Shown here: one piece after another, positions 1 through 8,530 of the stretch
Layout of the letters: the number at the start of each line of letters is the position of its first letter
Numbering within the stretch: the first letter of the stretch is position 1
From: Streptomyces phaeolivaceus
GTDB lineage: Bacteria; Actinomycetota; Actinomycetes; Streptomycetales; Streptomycetaceae
Direction: 5' to 3'
DNA: 64,000 nt
Assembly (NCBI RefSeq): GCF_009184865.1
Contig: NZ_CP045096.1
Location: forward strand, 1,488,001-1,552,000
Program-made: the position numbers and the translations under genes
The notes under the pieces: generated by a model
Databases searched by the model: none
Seen by the model: only the letters and a program-made list of their open reading frames with translations
What the model was told of the DNA's origin: nothing

Positions 1-110
1 CTCGGGAAGGGGGTTTCTGCAATCACCGAGGAAACGCGAGGGGTGCGGGCCACTGCAAGGGCCAATGGGGAGGCGGTGGATCGTTTTTGTGGGGTGATGG
101 TCATCTGCGG

Positions 111-240
111 CCCGGTGGGGGCTGGTCGCGCAGTTCCCCGCGCCCCTGAAAAAGCAGGGGCTGCGCCCCGTGCTTTTTCGGCCCGAAAGGGCCGTAGGCC
201 CTCAAGAGGCGCGGGGACCTGCGCGACCAGGCCCCACCGG
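111..240. repeat. Long intergenic palindrome, copy 1 of a dispersed family
   Basis: A long inverted repeat directly downstream of the minus-strand gene that stops at 291. The left arm contains GGCTGGTCGCGCAGTTCCCC and the right arm its near complement, with an inner GCAGGGGCTGCGCCCC/GGCCCGAAAGGGCC segment. The same sequence recurs near 8347, 18040, 36611, 53185 and 56640, each time at the 3' end of a gene, which fits a transcription terminator or mRNA-end structure. The remaining bases of 1-290 hold no gene I can support. Confidence 0.75.
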
Positions 241-290
241 ACCCGCGGTCGCAAACGAACCCGCGCCCCCGAGCCACTAGGTGCCCCAAG

Positions 291-836
291 TCACGATGTG
301 GCCCGGTCGGCCACCGCCGTCGGTGGCTCGTCGTCCATCTCGAAGGCCATCGGAAACGGCGCGTGCCCGGCGAGCCGGAACCAGCGGACCTTGCGGTGAC
401 GCCGCAACGCCCGCGCCGCCCGCACCGCGTCGTTGTGGAAGCGCCGAGCCATCGGCACGCGCCGAACGGCCTGCGCCAGCTCGTTCGCGGCGTCCTCCCC
501 GCCCGGCGCCTCACGCACCACCTCCACCTGCTGCGCGTCCGCGAACACGGCCCGGAGTGCCTGGCTCAGCTCGCTCTCGGCGACCTCGCGCTGCTCCTCC
601 TCGGCCTGCCGCGCCGCGTGCGCCGCCTCGTAGAGGACGATCGAGGCGGCGGGGTCCAGCACCCCGGAGGTGGCCAGTTCCTGGGCGACCGACGCCCGGC
701 GCAGCAGCTGCGCGTCGAGCGCGGCGCGGGCGGCGTCGATGCGCGCGTGCAGCCGGTCCAGACGTCCCGCGGTCCAGCTCAGGTAGAGACCGATCGCGAA
801 GAGGACGACCGCGATCCAGATCAGTGTCGAAGTCAC
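291..836 (-). CDS. LemA-like membrane-anchored protein, function unknown
   Basis: A 181-residue protein starting at GTG 836. One hydrophobic segment covers roughly residues 4-22, then a long charged, Ala/Arg/Glu-rich helical region. The stretch RLDRLHARIDAARAALDAQL just after the membrane segment resembles the start of LemA proteins, where such a segment precedes a helical bundle; I call the resemblance from that pattern only. The gene follows the pimA-like gene by 55 bases on the same strand and is probably the last member of that lipid operon. The longer upstream reading frame overlaps pimA in another frame and is a shadow. Role unknown. Confidence 0.7.
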   Translation of the reverse strand: MTSTLIWIAVVLFAIGLYLSWTAGRLDRLHARIDAARAALDAQLLRRASVAQELATSGVLDPAASIVLYEAAHAARQAEEEQREVAESELSQALRAVFADAQQVEVVREAPGGEDAANELAQAVRRVPMARRFHNDAVRAARALRRHRKVRWFRLAGHAPFPMAFEMDDEPPTAVADRATS

Positions 837-891
837 GGGCGGCAAGGCTACTACCGGCCCCCGCGCGCCCCCGGCCGACCCGGCTGCCCCC

Positions 892-2052
892 TCAGTCCCG
901 GGCGAACCCCAGCCGCGCCCGCAATCCGGCCCGTTCGTCCGCCGCCACGGAGGCCGCGCCCTCCGTGACCGTCTCGTAGACACCGAGGATGTCGGCGCCG
1001 ACGGTCGACCAGTCGAAGCGGCGGACATGCGCGCTGCCGCGTTCGCGCAGCTCGGCGCGGCGGGCCGGGTCGCCGAGCAGACGTACGGCGGCCGTCGCGA
1101 GGGCGTCCGCGTCCTCGTTGGCGAACAGCTCGCCCGCGCCGCCCTGGTCGAGGACCTGGGCGAAGGCGTCGAGGTCGGAGGCGAGGACGGGCGCCCCGGC
1201 GGACATCGCCTCGACCAGGATGATGCCGAAGCTCTCGCCGCCGGTGTTGGGGGCAACGTAGACGTCGACGCTGCGCAGGAAGCGGGCCTTGTCCTCGTCG
1301 CTGACCATGCCGAGGAACTCGACGCGGGAGCGCAGTTCCTTGGGCAGTGTCTCGACGGCCTCCTCCTCGTCCCCGCGTCCGGCGACCAGCAGCCGGGTGC
1401 GGGGGCGCTCGGCGAAGATCCTCGGCAGGGCCTTCATCAGCACCGGCAGCCCCTTGCGGGGCTCGTCGATACGGCCGACGAAGCCGAGAGTGTCGCCCTG
1501 CCAGTCGGGGTTGGGCTTGGCACGGGCGAAGAAGTCGACGTCGACGCCGTTCGGGATGACGACCGCGTCGCCGCCCAGGTGTTCGACGAGGGTGCGGCGG
1601 GCGTACTCGCTCACCGCGATCCGCGCGCTGATCTTCTCCAGGGCGGGCTGGAGGATCGGGTAGGCCGCGATCATCGCCCGGGAGCGCGGGTTGGAGGTGT
1701 GGAAGGTGGCGACGATCGGTCCCTGCGCGGCCCAGCAGGCCAGCAGGCCGAGCGACGGGGAGGCCGGCTCATGGATGTGGATCACGTCGAAGGTGCCGTC
1801 GTGCAGCCAGCGCCGTACCCGGGCGGCCGACAGGAAGCCGAAGTTCAGCCGGGCCACCGAGCCGTTGTAGGGCACGGGGACCGCGCGGCCCGCGGAGACG
1901 ACGTACGGGGGCAGGGGGGTGTCGTCGTCGGCGGGGGCGAGCACCGACACCTCGTGGCCGAGGCGGATGAGGTGGTCGGCCAGGTCGCGGATGTGGAACT
2001 GGACTCCCCCGGGCACGTCCCAGGAGTACGGGCAGACGATCCCGATCTTCAC
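892..2052 (-). CDS. pimA: Phosphatidylinositol mannosyltransferase-like GT4 glycosyltransferase
   Basis: 386 residues from GTG 2052. The N-terminus has the GT4 pattern (KIGIVCPYSWDVPGGVQFHI), which binds the nucleotide-sugar and acceptor across two Rossmann domains; the C-terminal half carries FVGRIDEPRKG and a GGESFGIILVEAMSAG donor-site motif with the conserved E-x7-E glutamates. PimA transfers mannose from GDP-mannose to phosphatidylinositol on the cytoplasmic membrane face. The start overlaps the stop of the acyltransferase by four bases (GTGA), so the two are probably translationally coupled. The pgsA-acyltransferase-pimA order is the same as in mycobacteria and supports the assignment; the precise acceptor in this organism is inferred. 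Confidence 0.8.
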   Translation of the reverse strand: MKIGIVCPYSWDVPGGVQFHIRDLADHLIRLGHEVSVLAPADDDTPLPPYVVSAGRAVPVPYNGSVARLNFGFLSAARVRRWLHDGTFDVIHIHEPASPSLGLLACWAAQGPIVATFHTSNPRSRAMIAAYPILQPALEKISARIAVSEYARRTLVEHLGGDAVVIPNGVDVDFFARAKPNPDWQGDTLGFVGRIDEPRKGLPVLMKALPRIFAERPRTRLLVAGRGDEEEAVETLPKELRSRVEFLGMVSDEDKARFLRSVDVYVAPNTGGESFGIILVEAMSAGAPVLASDLDAFAQVLDQGGAGELFANEDADALATAAVRLLGDPARRAELRERGSAHVRRFDWSTVGADILGVYETVTEGAASVAADERAGLRARLGFARD

Positions 2053-3092
2053 GGGCGTCCCTTCTCGGAATCCGTCGCGGAACTCGGCGCGGCATTGGGC
2101 GCGGAATCGGGCACGGGACCGTCGGAACTCGTCGCGGGACCGTCGGAACTCGTCGCGGGACCGTCGGAACTCGTCGCGGGACCGTCGGGACTCTTCGCGG
2201 GGTCCAGGTCCGCGAGCCACAAGCGCTGGAGCATGTGCCAGTCCTCCGGGTGGTCGGCGATGCCGGTGGCGAAGGCGTCTGCCAGCGCCTGTGTCATGAC
2301 AGACGTCTTCTCGGCGCGGGTACCTGCCTCGGGTACCTCGACCGGGGCGTGCACCCGCCCCCGCATCACGGGCGAGTCGTCGTACCAGAGCGTCACGGGC
2401 AGCAGCAGCGCGCCGGTCTGCTGGGCGAGCAGGGCCGGTCCGGCGGGCATGCGGGTCGGCTCGCCGAAGAAGTCGACCTCGACGCCGGACGCGGACAGAT
2501 CGCGGTCGGCGACCAGGCAGACCAGGCCGCCGTCGCGCAGCCGGCGGGCGAGGGTGCCGAAGGCGGTACCGCCGTTGTGCGGCAGGACCTCCATGCCGAG
2601 GCCCTCGCGGTAGGCGACGAAGCGGTCGTAGAGCGTCTCGGGCCTGAGGCGTTCGGCGACCGTCGTGAACGGGGTCTTCAGCTCGGTGGTGACCCAGGCG
2701 CCCGCGAGGTCCCAGTTGGCCAGGTGCGGCAGCGCGAGGACGACGCCCCGGCCGGAGGCCAGGCCGTCGGTGAGGTGGTGGAGGTCCTGGCAGGCGAAGC
2801 CGGTCCTGACGCGCTCCTCGCTCCAGGCGGGGAGCCGGAACGACTCCATCCAGTAGCGCAGATAGGACCGCATGCCCGCGCGGGACAGTTCGGCGAGGCG
2901 CTCGGGGCTCGCGCCGGGCACCACGCGCGCGTAGTTGGATTCCAGTCGGCGTACGAGGGGGCCGCGCCGCTTCCAGGTGGCGTCGGCGATCGTCCGGCCG
3001 AGGCGTACGGCGACGGGCTCCGGAAGTTTCTTGACGGTGCCCCAGCCGAGGCCGTACAGCCCGTCGGTGAGCCGCTCCCGCAGAGCGCTCAC
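2049..3092 (-). CDS. Phosphatidylinositol mannoside acyltransferase (PatA/LpxL-HtrB family)
   Basis: 347 residues, GTG start at 3092 overlapping the pgsA stop by four bases. The LpxL/HtrB-type lysophospholipid acyltransferase fold is visible: LPHLANWDLAGAW has the H-x4-D catalytic pair, and VCLVADRDLSASGVEVDFFGEP is the typical downstream block. In mycobacteria the equivalent (PatA) acylates the mannose of PIM1/PIM2. The C-terminal ~40 residues are a disordered tail made of the heptapeptide SSDGPAT repeated, encoded by four 21-bp units at 2115-2198. The tail is not part of the catalytic fold and is probably variable in length between strains. Confidence 0.85.
   Translation of the reverse strand: MSALRERLTDGLYGLGWGTVKKLPEPVAVRLGRTIADATWKRRGPLVRRLESNYARVVPGASPERLAELSRAGMRSYLRYWMESFRLPAWSEERVRTGFACQDLHHLTDGLASGRGVVLALPHLANWDLAGAWVTTELKTPFTTVAERLRPETLYDRFVAYREGLGMEVLPHNGGTAFGTLARRLRDGGLVCLVADRDLSASGVEVDFFGEPTRMPAGPALLAQQTGALLLPVTLWYDDSPVMRGRVHAPVEVPEAGTRAEKTSVMTQALADAFATGIADHPEDWHMLQRLWLADLDPAKSPDGPATSSDGPATSSDGPATSSDGPVPDSAPNAAPSSATDSEKGRP
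2115..2198. repeat. Four tandem 21-bp units within the acyltransferase gene
   Basis: Units begin at 2115, 2136, 2157 and 2178 (consensus GGGACCGTCGGAACTCGTCGC); the last has three substitutions. Being a multiple of three, gain or loss of a unit adds or removes one SSDGPAT heptapeptide without frameshift. Confidence 0.95.
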
Positions 3093-3784
3093 GGGGTCGC
3101 CTCGCTGTTGCGGGCGGTGTCCGGGGTCTCCGGGGCGGGCGCCGCGGCGGCCTCCGCCTCCGCCTCGGCGGACTCGCGGCGGACGGTGACGACACGCTGG
3201 ATCAGCGTGACGAGGCTACCGACGGCGACGATCCACAGGGCGATGGGCAGTAGGACGTCGATACCGGGCACACCGAACGCGTGCAGCCCGGACAGACCGG
3301 CCGCCACCAGCGAGATCACCAGGCGTTCGGCCCGCTCCACCAGGCCGTTCACCGCCACCGGCAGGCCGATCGACTCGCCGCGCGCCTTGGTGTACGACAC
3401 CACCTGGCCGCTCGCCAGACAGAAGATCGAGACGGCGCACAGGGCGAGGTCGTCGCCCTTGCCCGCGTACCAGAGGGCGAAGCCGCCGAAGATCGCGCCG
3501 TCGGCGACCCGGTCGAGGGTGGAGTCGAGGAAGGCGCCCCAGCGGCTGGAGCGGCCCATCTGACGGGCCATGTTGCCGTCGACGAGGTCGGAGAACACGA
3601 AGAGGGTGATGACGATCGTGCCCCAGAAGAACTCGCCCCGGGGGTAGAAGACCAGCGCGCCCGCGATCACTCCGGCGGTGCCGAGGAGCGTGACCGTGTC
3701 GGGGCTGACGCCCCTGCGGATCAGAAACGCGGCGAACGGTGTGAGGACACGCGTGAAGAATGCACGCGCGTACTTGTTCAGCAT
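3089..3784 (-). CDS. pgsA: Phosphatidylinositol phosphate synthase (CDP-alcohol phosphatidyltransferase)
   Basis: 231 residues from ATG 3784. It carries the complete CDP-alcohol phosphotransferase signature D-x2-DG-x2-AR-x8-G-x3-D-x3-D: D66, D69, G70, A73-R74, G83, D87 and D91. About six membrane spans are visible. The enzyme condenses CDP-diacylglycerol with inositol phosphate, the first step to phosphatidylinositol, and its product is the substrate of the two downstream genes. The last ~25 residues are an Ala/Glu-rich tail. It is the first gene of a pgsA-acyltransferase-pimA-LemA-like operon with GTGA overlaps. Which alcohol it uses is inferred from the neighbours, as the motif alone does not tell. 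Confidence 0.88.
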   Translation of the reverse strand: MLNKYARAFFTRVLTPFAAFLIRRGVSPDTVTLLGTAGVIAGALVFYPRGEFFWGTIVITLFVFSDLVDGNMARQMGRSSRWGAFLDSTLDRVADGAIFGGFALWYAGKGDDLALCAVSIFCLASGQVVSYTKARGESIGLPVAVNGLVERAERLVISLVAAGLSGLHAFGVPGIDVLLPIALWIVAVGSLVTLIQRVVTVRRESAEAEAEAAAAPAPETPDTARNSEATP

Positions 3785-4128
3785 GGCCTTCCCGAGGGTC
3801 GGTGTCGCCGCGTGGCCCCTGCTGGCCATCCGGCTGGCCCATCGTAGCCACGCGCGCGCGTGTGCGACCGTCGGGCACCAGCCCGCCGTGTCCTGTCCTG
3901 ATCCCACCGGTGGCACGGCGGAATCGCGAAGCGCGCGCACCGGGCCGTACCGGGCCGGGCGGAGCGATCGCGTCCCTCGTATGGACGCACGGTGACGCGA
4001 GTGCAAAGCTCGAAGCACCGCGGGCGTCATCGGAGCCGACACCGCTGGGGGTCCCCCCGGGCGGAGCCTGGGGGAGGATCCGTATGTCCGCGCCCACAGT
4101 GACCTCACCGTGCACGGGAGGCAGGACC
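3785..4128. other. Divergent intergenic region between pgsA and the EF-G-like gene
   Basis: 344 bases with no gene I can support; it must hold the promoters of both divergent units. It contains a GC-rich imperfect hairpin at about 4044-4078 (GGGGGTCCCCCC, then GGGCGGAGCC, then TGGGGGAGG), a sequence type I recognise as recurrent in Streptomyces intergenic DNA. A related element lies at about 38978-39018. Confidence 0.6.
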
Positions 4129-6327
4129 ATGGGCGACAAGGCGAACGCACATCCCGGAGCCGCCGGCAGGGCTACGGCGGCCGACCACCCCGCGTCCGTA
4201 CGGAATGTGGTGCTGGTCGGCCACTGCGGATCGGGCAAGACGACTCTGGTGGAGGCTCTCGCGCTGACGGCGGGAGCGGTGAACCGGGCGGGCCGTGTGG
4301 AGGACGGCGGCACCGTCTCCGACTACGACGAGATCGAACACCGGCAGCAACGCTCGGTGCAGCTCTCCCTCGTCCCTGTCGAATGGGGCGGGTACAAGAT
4401 CAATTTGTTGGACACACCCGGATACGCCGACTTCGTCGGGGAACTCAGGGCCGGTCTGCGAGCGGCGGACGCGGCCCTTTTCGTCGTCTCGGCCTCGGAC
4501 GGCGTCGACGGCTCGACCCGCATGGTGTGGGAGGAGTGCGCGGCGGTCGGCATGCCCCGGGCGATCGTGGTGACCCATCTGGAGGCCGCGCGGGCGGACT
4601 TCGAGGAGATGACCAGGATCTGCGCGGAGACGTTCGGCGGGGACGACCCCGACGCCGTACTGCCGCTCTATCTGCCGCTGCACGGCCCGCAGGGGCCGGA
4701 CGGGCACGCGCCCGTGACCGGACTGACCGGGCTGCTGTCGCAGAAACTGTTCGACTACTCCTCCGGCGAGCGCAAGGAGTCCGAGCCGGGACCCGAGCAG
4801 CTGCCGGCGATCGAGGAGGCACGTAACCGGCTCATCGAGGGGATCATCGCCGAGAGCGAGGACGAGACCCTCATGGACCGCTATCTCGGCGGCGAGGAGA
4901 TCGACGTCAAGACCCTCATCGACGACCTGGAACGGGCCGTCGCGCGCGGGGTCTTCCACCCGGTCCTGGCCGCCGCCCCCGCTGCCGACGGCGCGAAACA
5001 GGGACTCGGCACGGTCGAACTCCTCGAACTGGTCACCGGCGGCTTCCCCACCCCCCTGGAGCGCGAGACACCCGCCGTCACCACCCCCGAGGGCCGCCCC
5101 CGCGAGATCAAGGCGACCTGCGACCCGGACGGTCCGCTGGTCGCGGAGGTCGTGAAGACGGCCAGCGACCCCTATGTGGGCCGTATCTCGCTGGTCCGGG
5201 TCTTCTCCGGCACCCTGCGCCCCGACGCGACGGTGCATGTCTCCGGGCACGGGCTCGCCGACCGGGGCCACGAGGACCATGACGTCGACGAGCGGATCGG
5301 TGCCCTGTCCACACCGTTCGGGAAACAGCAGCGGACGCTCACGCACTGCATCGCGGGCGATCTGGCGTGCGTGGCGAAGCTGAGCCGCGCGGAGACCGGG
5401 GACACGCTCTCGGCCAAGGACGACCCGCTGCTCATGGAGCCGTGGGAGATGCCCGACCCGCTGCTCCCGCTCGCCATCCACGCGCACAGCAAGGCCGACG
5501 AGGACAAGCTCTCCCAAGGGCTCGCCCGGCTCGTCGCCGAGGACCCGACCATGCGGCTCGAACAGAACCAGGACACCCACCAGGTGGTCCTGTGGTGCCT
5601 GGGCGAGGCACACGCCGACGTGGCCCTGGAACGGCTGCGCAGCCGGTACGGCGTCCAGGTCGACGTCGTACCGCACCGGGTCTCCCTGCGGGAGACGTTC
5701 GCCGACCGGTCGGCCGGGCGCGGCCGGCATGTGAAGCAGTCCGGCGGGCACGGGCAGTACGCGATCTGCGAGATCGAGGTGGAGCCGCTGCCCGGCGGCT
5801 CGGGCATCGAGTTCGTCGACAAGGTCGTCGGCGGCGCGGTGCCGAGGCAGTTCATCCCGTCCGTCGAGAAGGGAGTCCGGGCGCAGGCCGCCAAGGGGGT
5901 CGCGGCCGGGTATCCGCTCATCGACGTACGGATCACGCTGCGGGACGGCAAGGCGCACTCGGTGGACTCCTCGGACGCCGCGTTCCAGACGGCCGGCGCG
6001 CTGGCGCTGCGCGAGGCCGCGGTGGACGCGAGGATCCACCTCCTGGAGCCGGTGGCCGAGGTGTCGGTCCTGGTCGGGGACTCGTACGTGGGCCCGGTGA
6101 TGAGCGATCTGTCCGGGCGGCGCGGCCGGGTCGTCGGCACCGAGCAGGCGGGCGGCGGACGCACCCTGGTGCGGGCCGAGGTCCCGGAGATCGAGATCGA
6201 CCGGTACGCCGTCGATCTGCGCTCCCTGTCCCACGGCACCGCGCGCTTCGGCCGCCGCTACACCCGGCACGAGCCGATGCCCTCCCATGTGGCCGAGAAG
6301 GTCCGCGAGCAGACGAAGGAGCACTGA
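4129..6327 (+). CDS. Elongation factor G-like translational GTPase (FusA2 type)
   Basis: 732 residues from ATG 4129, preceded by GGGAGG. The G domain has the P-loop GHCGSGKT (31-38), the switch II motif DTPGY and a degenerate NKxD position (VTHLEAARAD instead of NKMD). Domains II to V of EF-G follow, ending with the GRRGRVVGTE segment of domain V. The degenerate guanine-specificity motif and the shortened, divergent G domain place it with the EF-G-like paralogues (FusA2), not with the essential EF-G. Paralogues of this kind are thought to be accessory ribosomal GTPases; the function here is unproven. It is transcribed away from the lipid operon. Confidence 0.85.
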   Translation: MGDKANAHPGAAGRATAADHPASVRNVVLVGHCGSGKTTLVEALALTAGAVNRAGRVEDGGTVSDYDEIEHRQQRSVQLSLVPVEWGGYKINLLDTPGYADFVGELRAGLRAADAALFVVSASDGVDGSTRMVWEECAAVGMPRAIVVTHLEAARADFEEMTRICAETFGGDDPDAVLPLYLPLHGPQGPDGHAPVTGLTGLLSQKLFDYSSGERKESEPGPEQLPAIEEARNRLIEGIIAESEDETLMDRYLGGEEIDVKTLIDDLERAVARGVFHPVLAAAPAADGAKQGLGTVELLELVTGGFPTPLERETPAVTTPEGRPREIKATCDPDGPLVAEVVKTASDPYVGRISLVRVFSGTLRPDATVHVSGHGLADRGHEDHDVDERIGALSTPFGKQQRTLTHCIAGDLACVAKLSRAETGDTLSAKDDPLLMEPWEMPDPLLPLAIHAHSKADEDKLSQGLARLVAEDPTMRLEQNQDTHQVVLWCLGEAHADVALERLRSRYGVQVDVVPHRVSLRETFADRSAGRGRHVKQSGGHGQYAICEIEVEPLPGGSGIEFVDKVVGGAVPRQFIPSVEKGVRAQAAKGVAAGYPLIDVRITLRDGKAHSVDSSDAAFQTAGALALREAAVDARIHLLEPVAEVSVLVGDSYVGPVMSDLSGRRGRVVGTEQAGGGRTLVRAEVPEIEIDRYAVDLRSLSHGTARFGRRYTRHEPMPSHVAEKVREQTKEH

Positions 6328-6359
6328 GACTAAAGGAGCACCGAGACGAAGGAGCACTG
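6311..6359. repeat. Three 16-17 bp direct repeats across the EF-G-like stop codon
   Basis: Units at 6311-6326, 6327-6343 and 6344-6359 share AGAC(G/T)AAAGGAGCAC(T/C)G. The first encodes the C-terminal residues and the stop of the GTPase; the next two are non-coding. It looks like local slippage duplication of the gene end. Confidence 0.85.
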
Positions 6360-6502
6360 AAAAGACGCCCGGGACCCGGTGGGGGCGGTCACGCCGTCCG
6401 TCACCGGGCGCGGGGGCACCCAAGTCCGGTTCGCGGACGGTGGGTTCGGTGAATGTCCGTTCCTCGCGCCGCACGATGTCCGTGCCTGCGGATACGCTGA
6501 TC

Positions 6503-6562
6503 ACCTGATCGACAAGTATGGCTCGATCAGGTCCGGATCGGGTGATGACCTGATCAACAGGT
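6503..6562. promoter_or_regulatory. Inverted-repeat operator-like cluster (ACCTGATC motif)
   Basis: ACCTGATCGA (6503-6512) and its exact complement TCGATCAGGT (6523-6532) form a perfect 10-bp inverted repeat with a 10-base spacer. A third ACCTGATCAA copy (6548-6557) begins a smaller inverted repeat, ACCTG-N5-CAGGT (6548-6562). The spacing of one helical turn between half-sites suggests a dimeric regulator site just upstream of the following membrane-protein gene. No regulator gene lies beside it. Confidence 0.5.
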
Positions 6563-6610
6563 GTGCGGAGCACGGAAGTCGGGAAGAGCCGCAGGAGCGA
6601 GTATGCGGCG

Positions 6611-8284
6611 ATGGGGGCGGCGGCGGTGGCGGACGAATTCGATTTCACTCCCGGGGCACAGGTGCCGCTGACAGGCACCGCGGGCCAGACCGCGGCGACG
6701 TACGCCCTGGCGTCCGCCGCCTACCGGGACAACGAGATCGCGGAGATCCTCAAGGCCAACAACGATTGGCACAAGTCCACGGTGAAACCGGGCCGCAAGT
6801 GGGCGACCATTTTCCGGCCGAATCTCGGGGAGGCGTTCTCCCTCGCGGTGCGGGACCGGATGGTCGGCGCGGGCCGCGGTCCGCTCATCCAGTCCTTCGG
6901 GATGGAGCCGCAGGTCGTCGTCGAGCACTGCCTCGCGGCGACCAACATCCGCCGGGAGCGCGACAACTGGCTGTCGGCGGTGATGGTCCTGTGCGGTGTG
7001 CTCTTCCTGCCCGGTCTGCTCCTGTGGCTGCTGGTCTTCCAGATCCGTACGACGGTCGCCAAGCGTGACGACAAACGGGCCGGCGCCCTCGGCACCACCC
7101 TGCTGGTCGCGGTGGGCGCCCTCGCCGTGATCTTCCTGCTGAAGATGCCGTTCGACGGCTTCTGGGCCTGGTACGCGCGCGCCTGCGTCGTCCTGCCCGT
7201 GGTCGGCTGGTTCTGGGCCAAGCAGATCTGCGAGCGCGCCGCCAAGGATCTGCGGGACCGCTGGTCCGGTCTGCTGTCCGGCGGCGGCATCGGCGCCAAG
7301 ATCCCCGAGGCGGTGCCCGGCAGCCCCGGCGAGACCAAGGCCGAGCAGCTGCGCAAGGAACTGGCCCGCCTCAGCGCGGAGCAGCGCTCCAACCTCGTCT
7401 TCTACGCCGGCCCCAAGGGCATCCTCGGCATGGGCACCCGCTGGGGCGCCTGGCAGCTCGCCGAGGAGCTGGTGCCCGCCGAGGCGGGCAAGGAGATCCA
7501 CCCGTTCCGCAGCTGGGACGTCATACGCGCCATCCACGACCAGCTGCGCATGCTGGAGCGGACCCCCCTCAACACCGGTGGTTTCACGGCGCCTTCCATC
7601 AAGCACTGGATCGTCAGCCCCATCGGCGAGGGCGCCGGCGCCGTGTCCCGGCCCGACAGCACCGACGTGGACGCGTACCAGTACAAGAACCACGCGATAC
7701 AGGAGATCTGCAACAAGCAGCACTTCGGCAGCGGCAACCGGCACTACCTGGGCGTCCAGTGGACCCTCTGGGACGGCCAGTTGGTCATCACCATGCTGGT
7801 CACGGTCACCGTGCTGCACCAGACGCTCCGCATCGAGGTCACCGGCCACGCCCTGGGCCCGGTGCACGGCCTGTTCACCACCAAGCCGGCGGCCAAGACG
7901 AAGGAAGTCCAGAAGTCGGTCCGGTTCTGGGAGACCCGCAAGGTGCAGCTCCCCCTCGTCGACACCGACGAGGTCGTACGGCTCGCCGCGCGCGCCCCGC
8001 TGACCTGGTACCCGCCGCTGCTCAACTGGCTCGGCGGATCCATGGGCCTGCCCGAGCCGTTCGGCCTGCGGCACGCCTGGGCCGACCAGCCGTGGCGGCA
8101 CCGCTTCATGGCCGACGACGCGCTGCGCGCCGCCACGCCCGTGCTCCGCGTGGTGCACAACGCCGCGATCAAGGTGCTCCGGGAGAACGGCGTCGACACC
8201 GAGAAGTTCGGGTCGCGGGCCGGGTTCCTCAGCGGGGCCGTGCAGGATGCTTCGCCGCGGAAGGCGGACCTCTACGACGCGTGA
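6611..8284 (+). CDS. Conserved membrane protein of unknown function
   Basis: 557 residues from ATG 6611. I chose this start over the in-frame GTG at 6563 because the GTG lies at the edge of an inverted repeat and has no ribosome site, whereas AGGAG lies 13 bases before the ATG. Two adjacent clusters of hydrophobic residues (about 125-150 and 165-205) give roughly four membrane spans, followed by a soluble C-terminal region of over 300 residues. I recognise no catalytic motif. The gene stands alone between the EF-G-like gene and the convergent HIT gene. Confidence 0.75.
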   Translation: MGAAAVADEFDFTPGAQVPLTGTAGQTAATYALASAAYRDNEIAEILKANNDWHKSTVKPGRKWATIFRPNLGEAFSLAVRDRMVGAGRGPLIQSFGMEPQVVVEHCLAATNIRRERDNWLSAVMVLCGVLFLPGLLLWLLVFQIRTTVAKRDDKRAGALGTTLLVAVGALAVIFLLKMPFDGFWAWYARACVVLPVVGWFWAKQICERAAKDLRDRWSGLLSGGGIGAKIPEAVPGSPGETKAEQLRKELARLSAEQRSNLVFYAGPKGILGMGTRWGAWQLAEELVPAEAGKEIHPFRSWDVIRAIHDQLRMLERTPLNTGGFTAPSIKHWIVSPIGEGAGAVSRPDSTDVDAYQYKNHAIQEICNKQHFGSGNRHYLGVQWTLWDGQLVITMLVTVTVLHQTLRIEVTGHALGPVHGLFTTKPAAKTKEVQKSVRFWETRKVQLPLVDTDEVVRLAARAPLTWYPPLLNWLGGSMGLPEPFGLRHAWADQPWRHRFMADDALRAATPVLRVVHNAAIKVLRENGVDTEKFGSRAGFLSGAVQDASPRKADLYDA

Positions 8285-8346
8285 GCGCTGCGCTGGCTTT
8301 GGCCGGGGGGTGTGTGGGGGTGGGGCGCCGATTTCGTCCGCGGGCC

Positions 8347-8490
8347 CGATGGGGGCTGGTCGCGCAGTTCCCCGCGCCCCTGAAAAGCAAAGCAGGGGCT
8401 GCGCCCCGCTTCGCTTTTCGCCCCGAAAGGGCCGCAGGCCTCTTTCAGGGGCGCGGGGAACTGCGCGAGAAGCCCCACGCACCCGTGGAC
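8347..8490. repeat. Long intergenic palindrome, copy 2
   Basis: Same family as 111-240, here nearly symmetrical: GGCTGGTCGCGCAGTTCCCC on the left and GGCGCGGGGAACTGCGCGAG on the right, with an inner AGCAGGGGCTGCGCCCC hairpin and GCCCCGAAAGGGCC. It lies between the convergent genes ending at 8284 and 8531 and probably terminates both. Confidence 0.8.
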
Positions 8491-8530
8491 GAAAGCGGCG
8501 CCCAACCCCCCACGCACCCCCACCCGCCAA

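Noticed and set aside
892..3195. A single 767-residue protein covering pimA and the acyltransferase region
   Set aside because: The frame runs through the acyltransferase gene out of frame and joins the pimA frame only at 2052; two coupled genes with GTGA overlap explain it.
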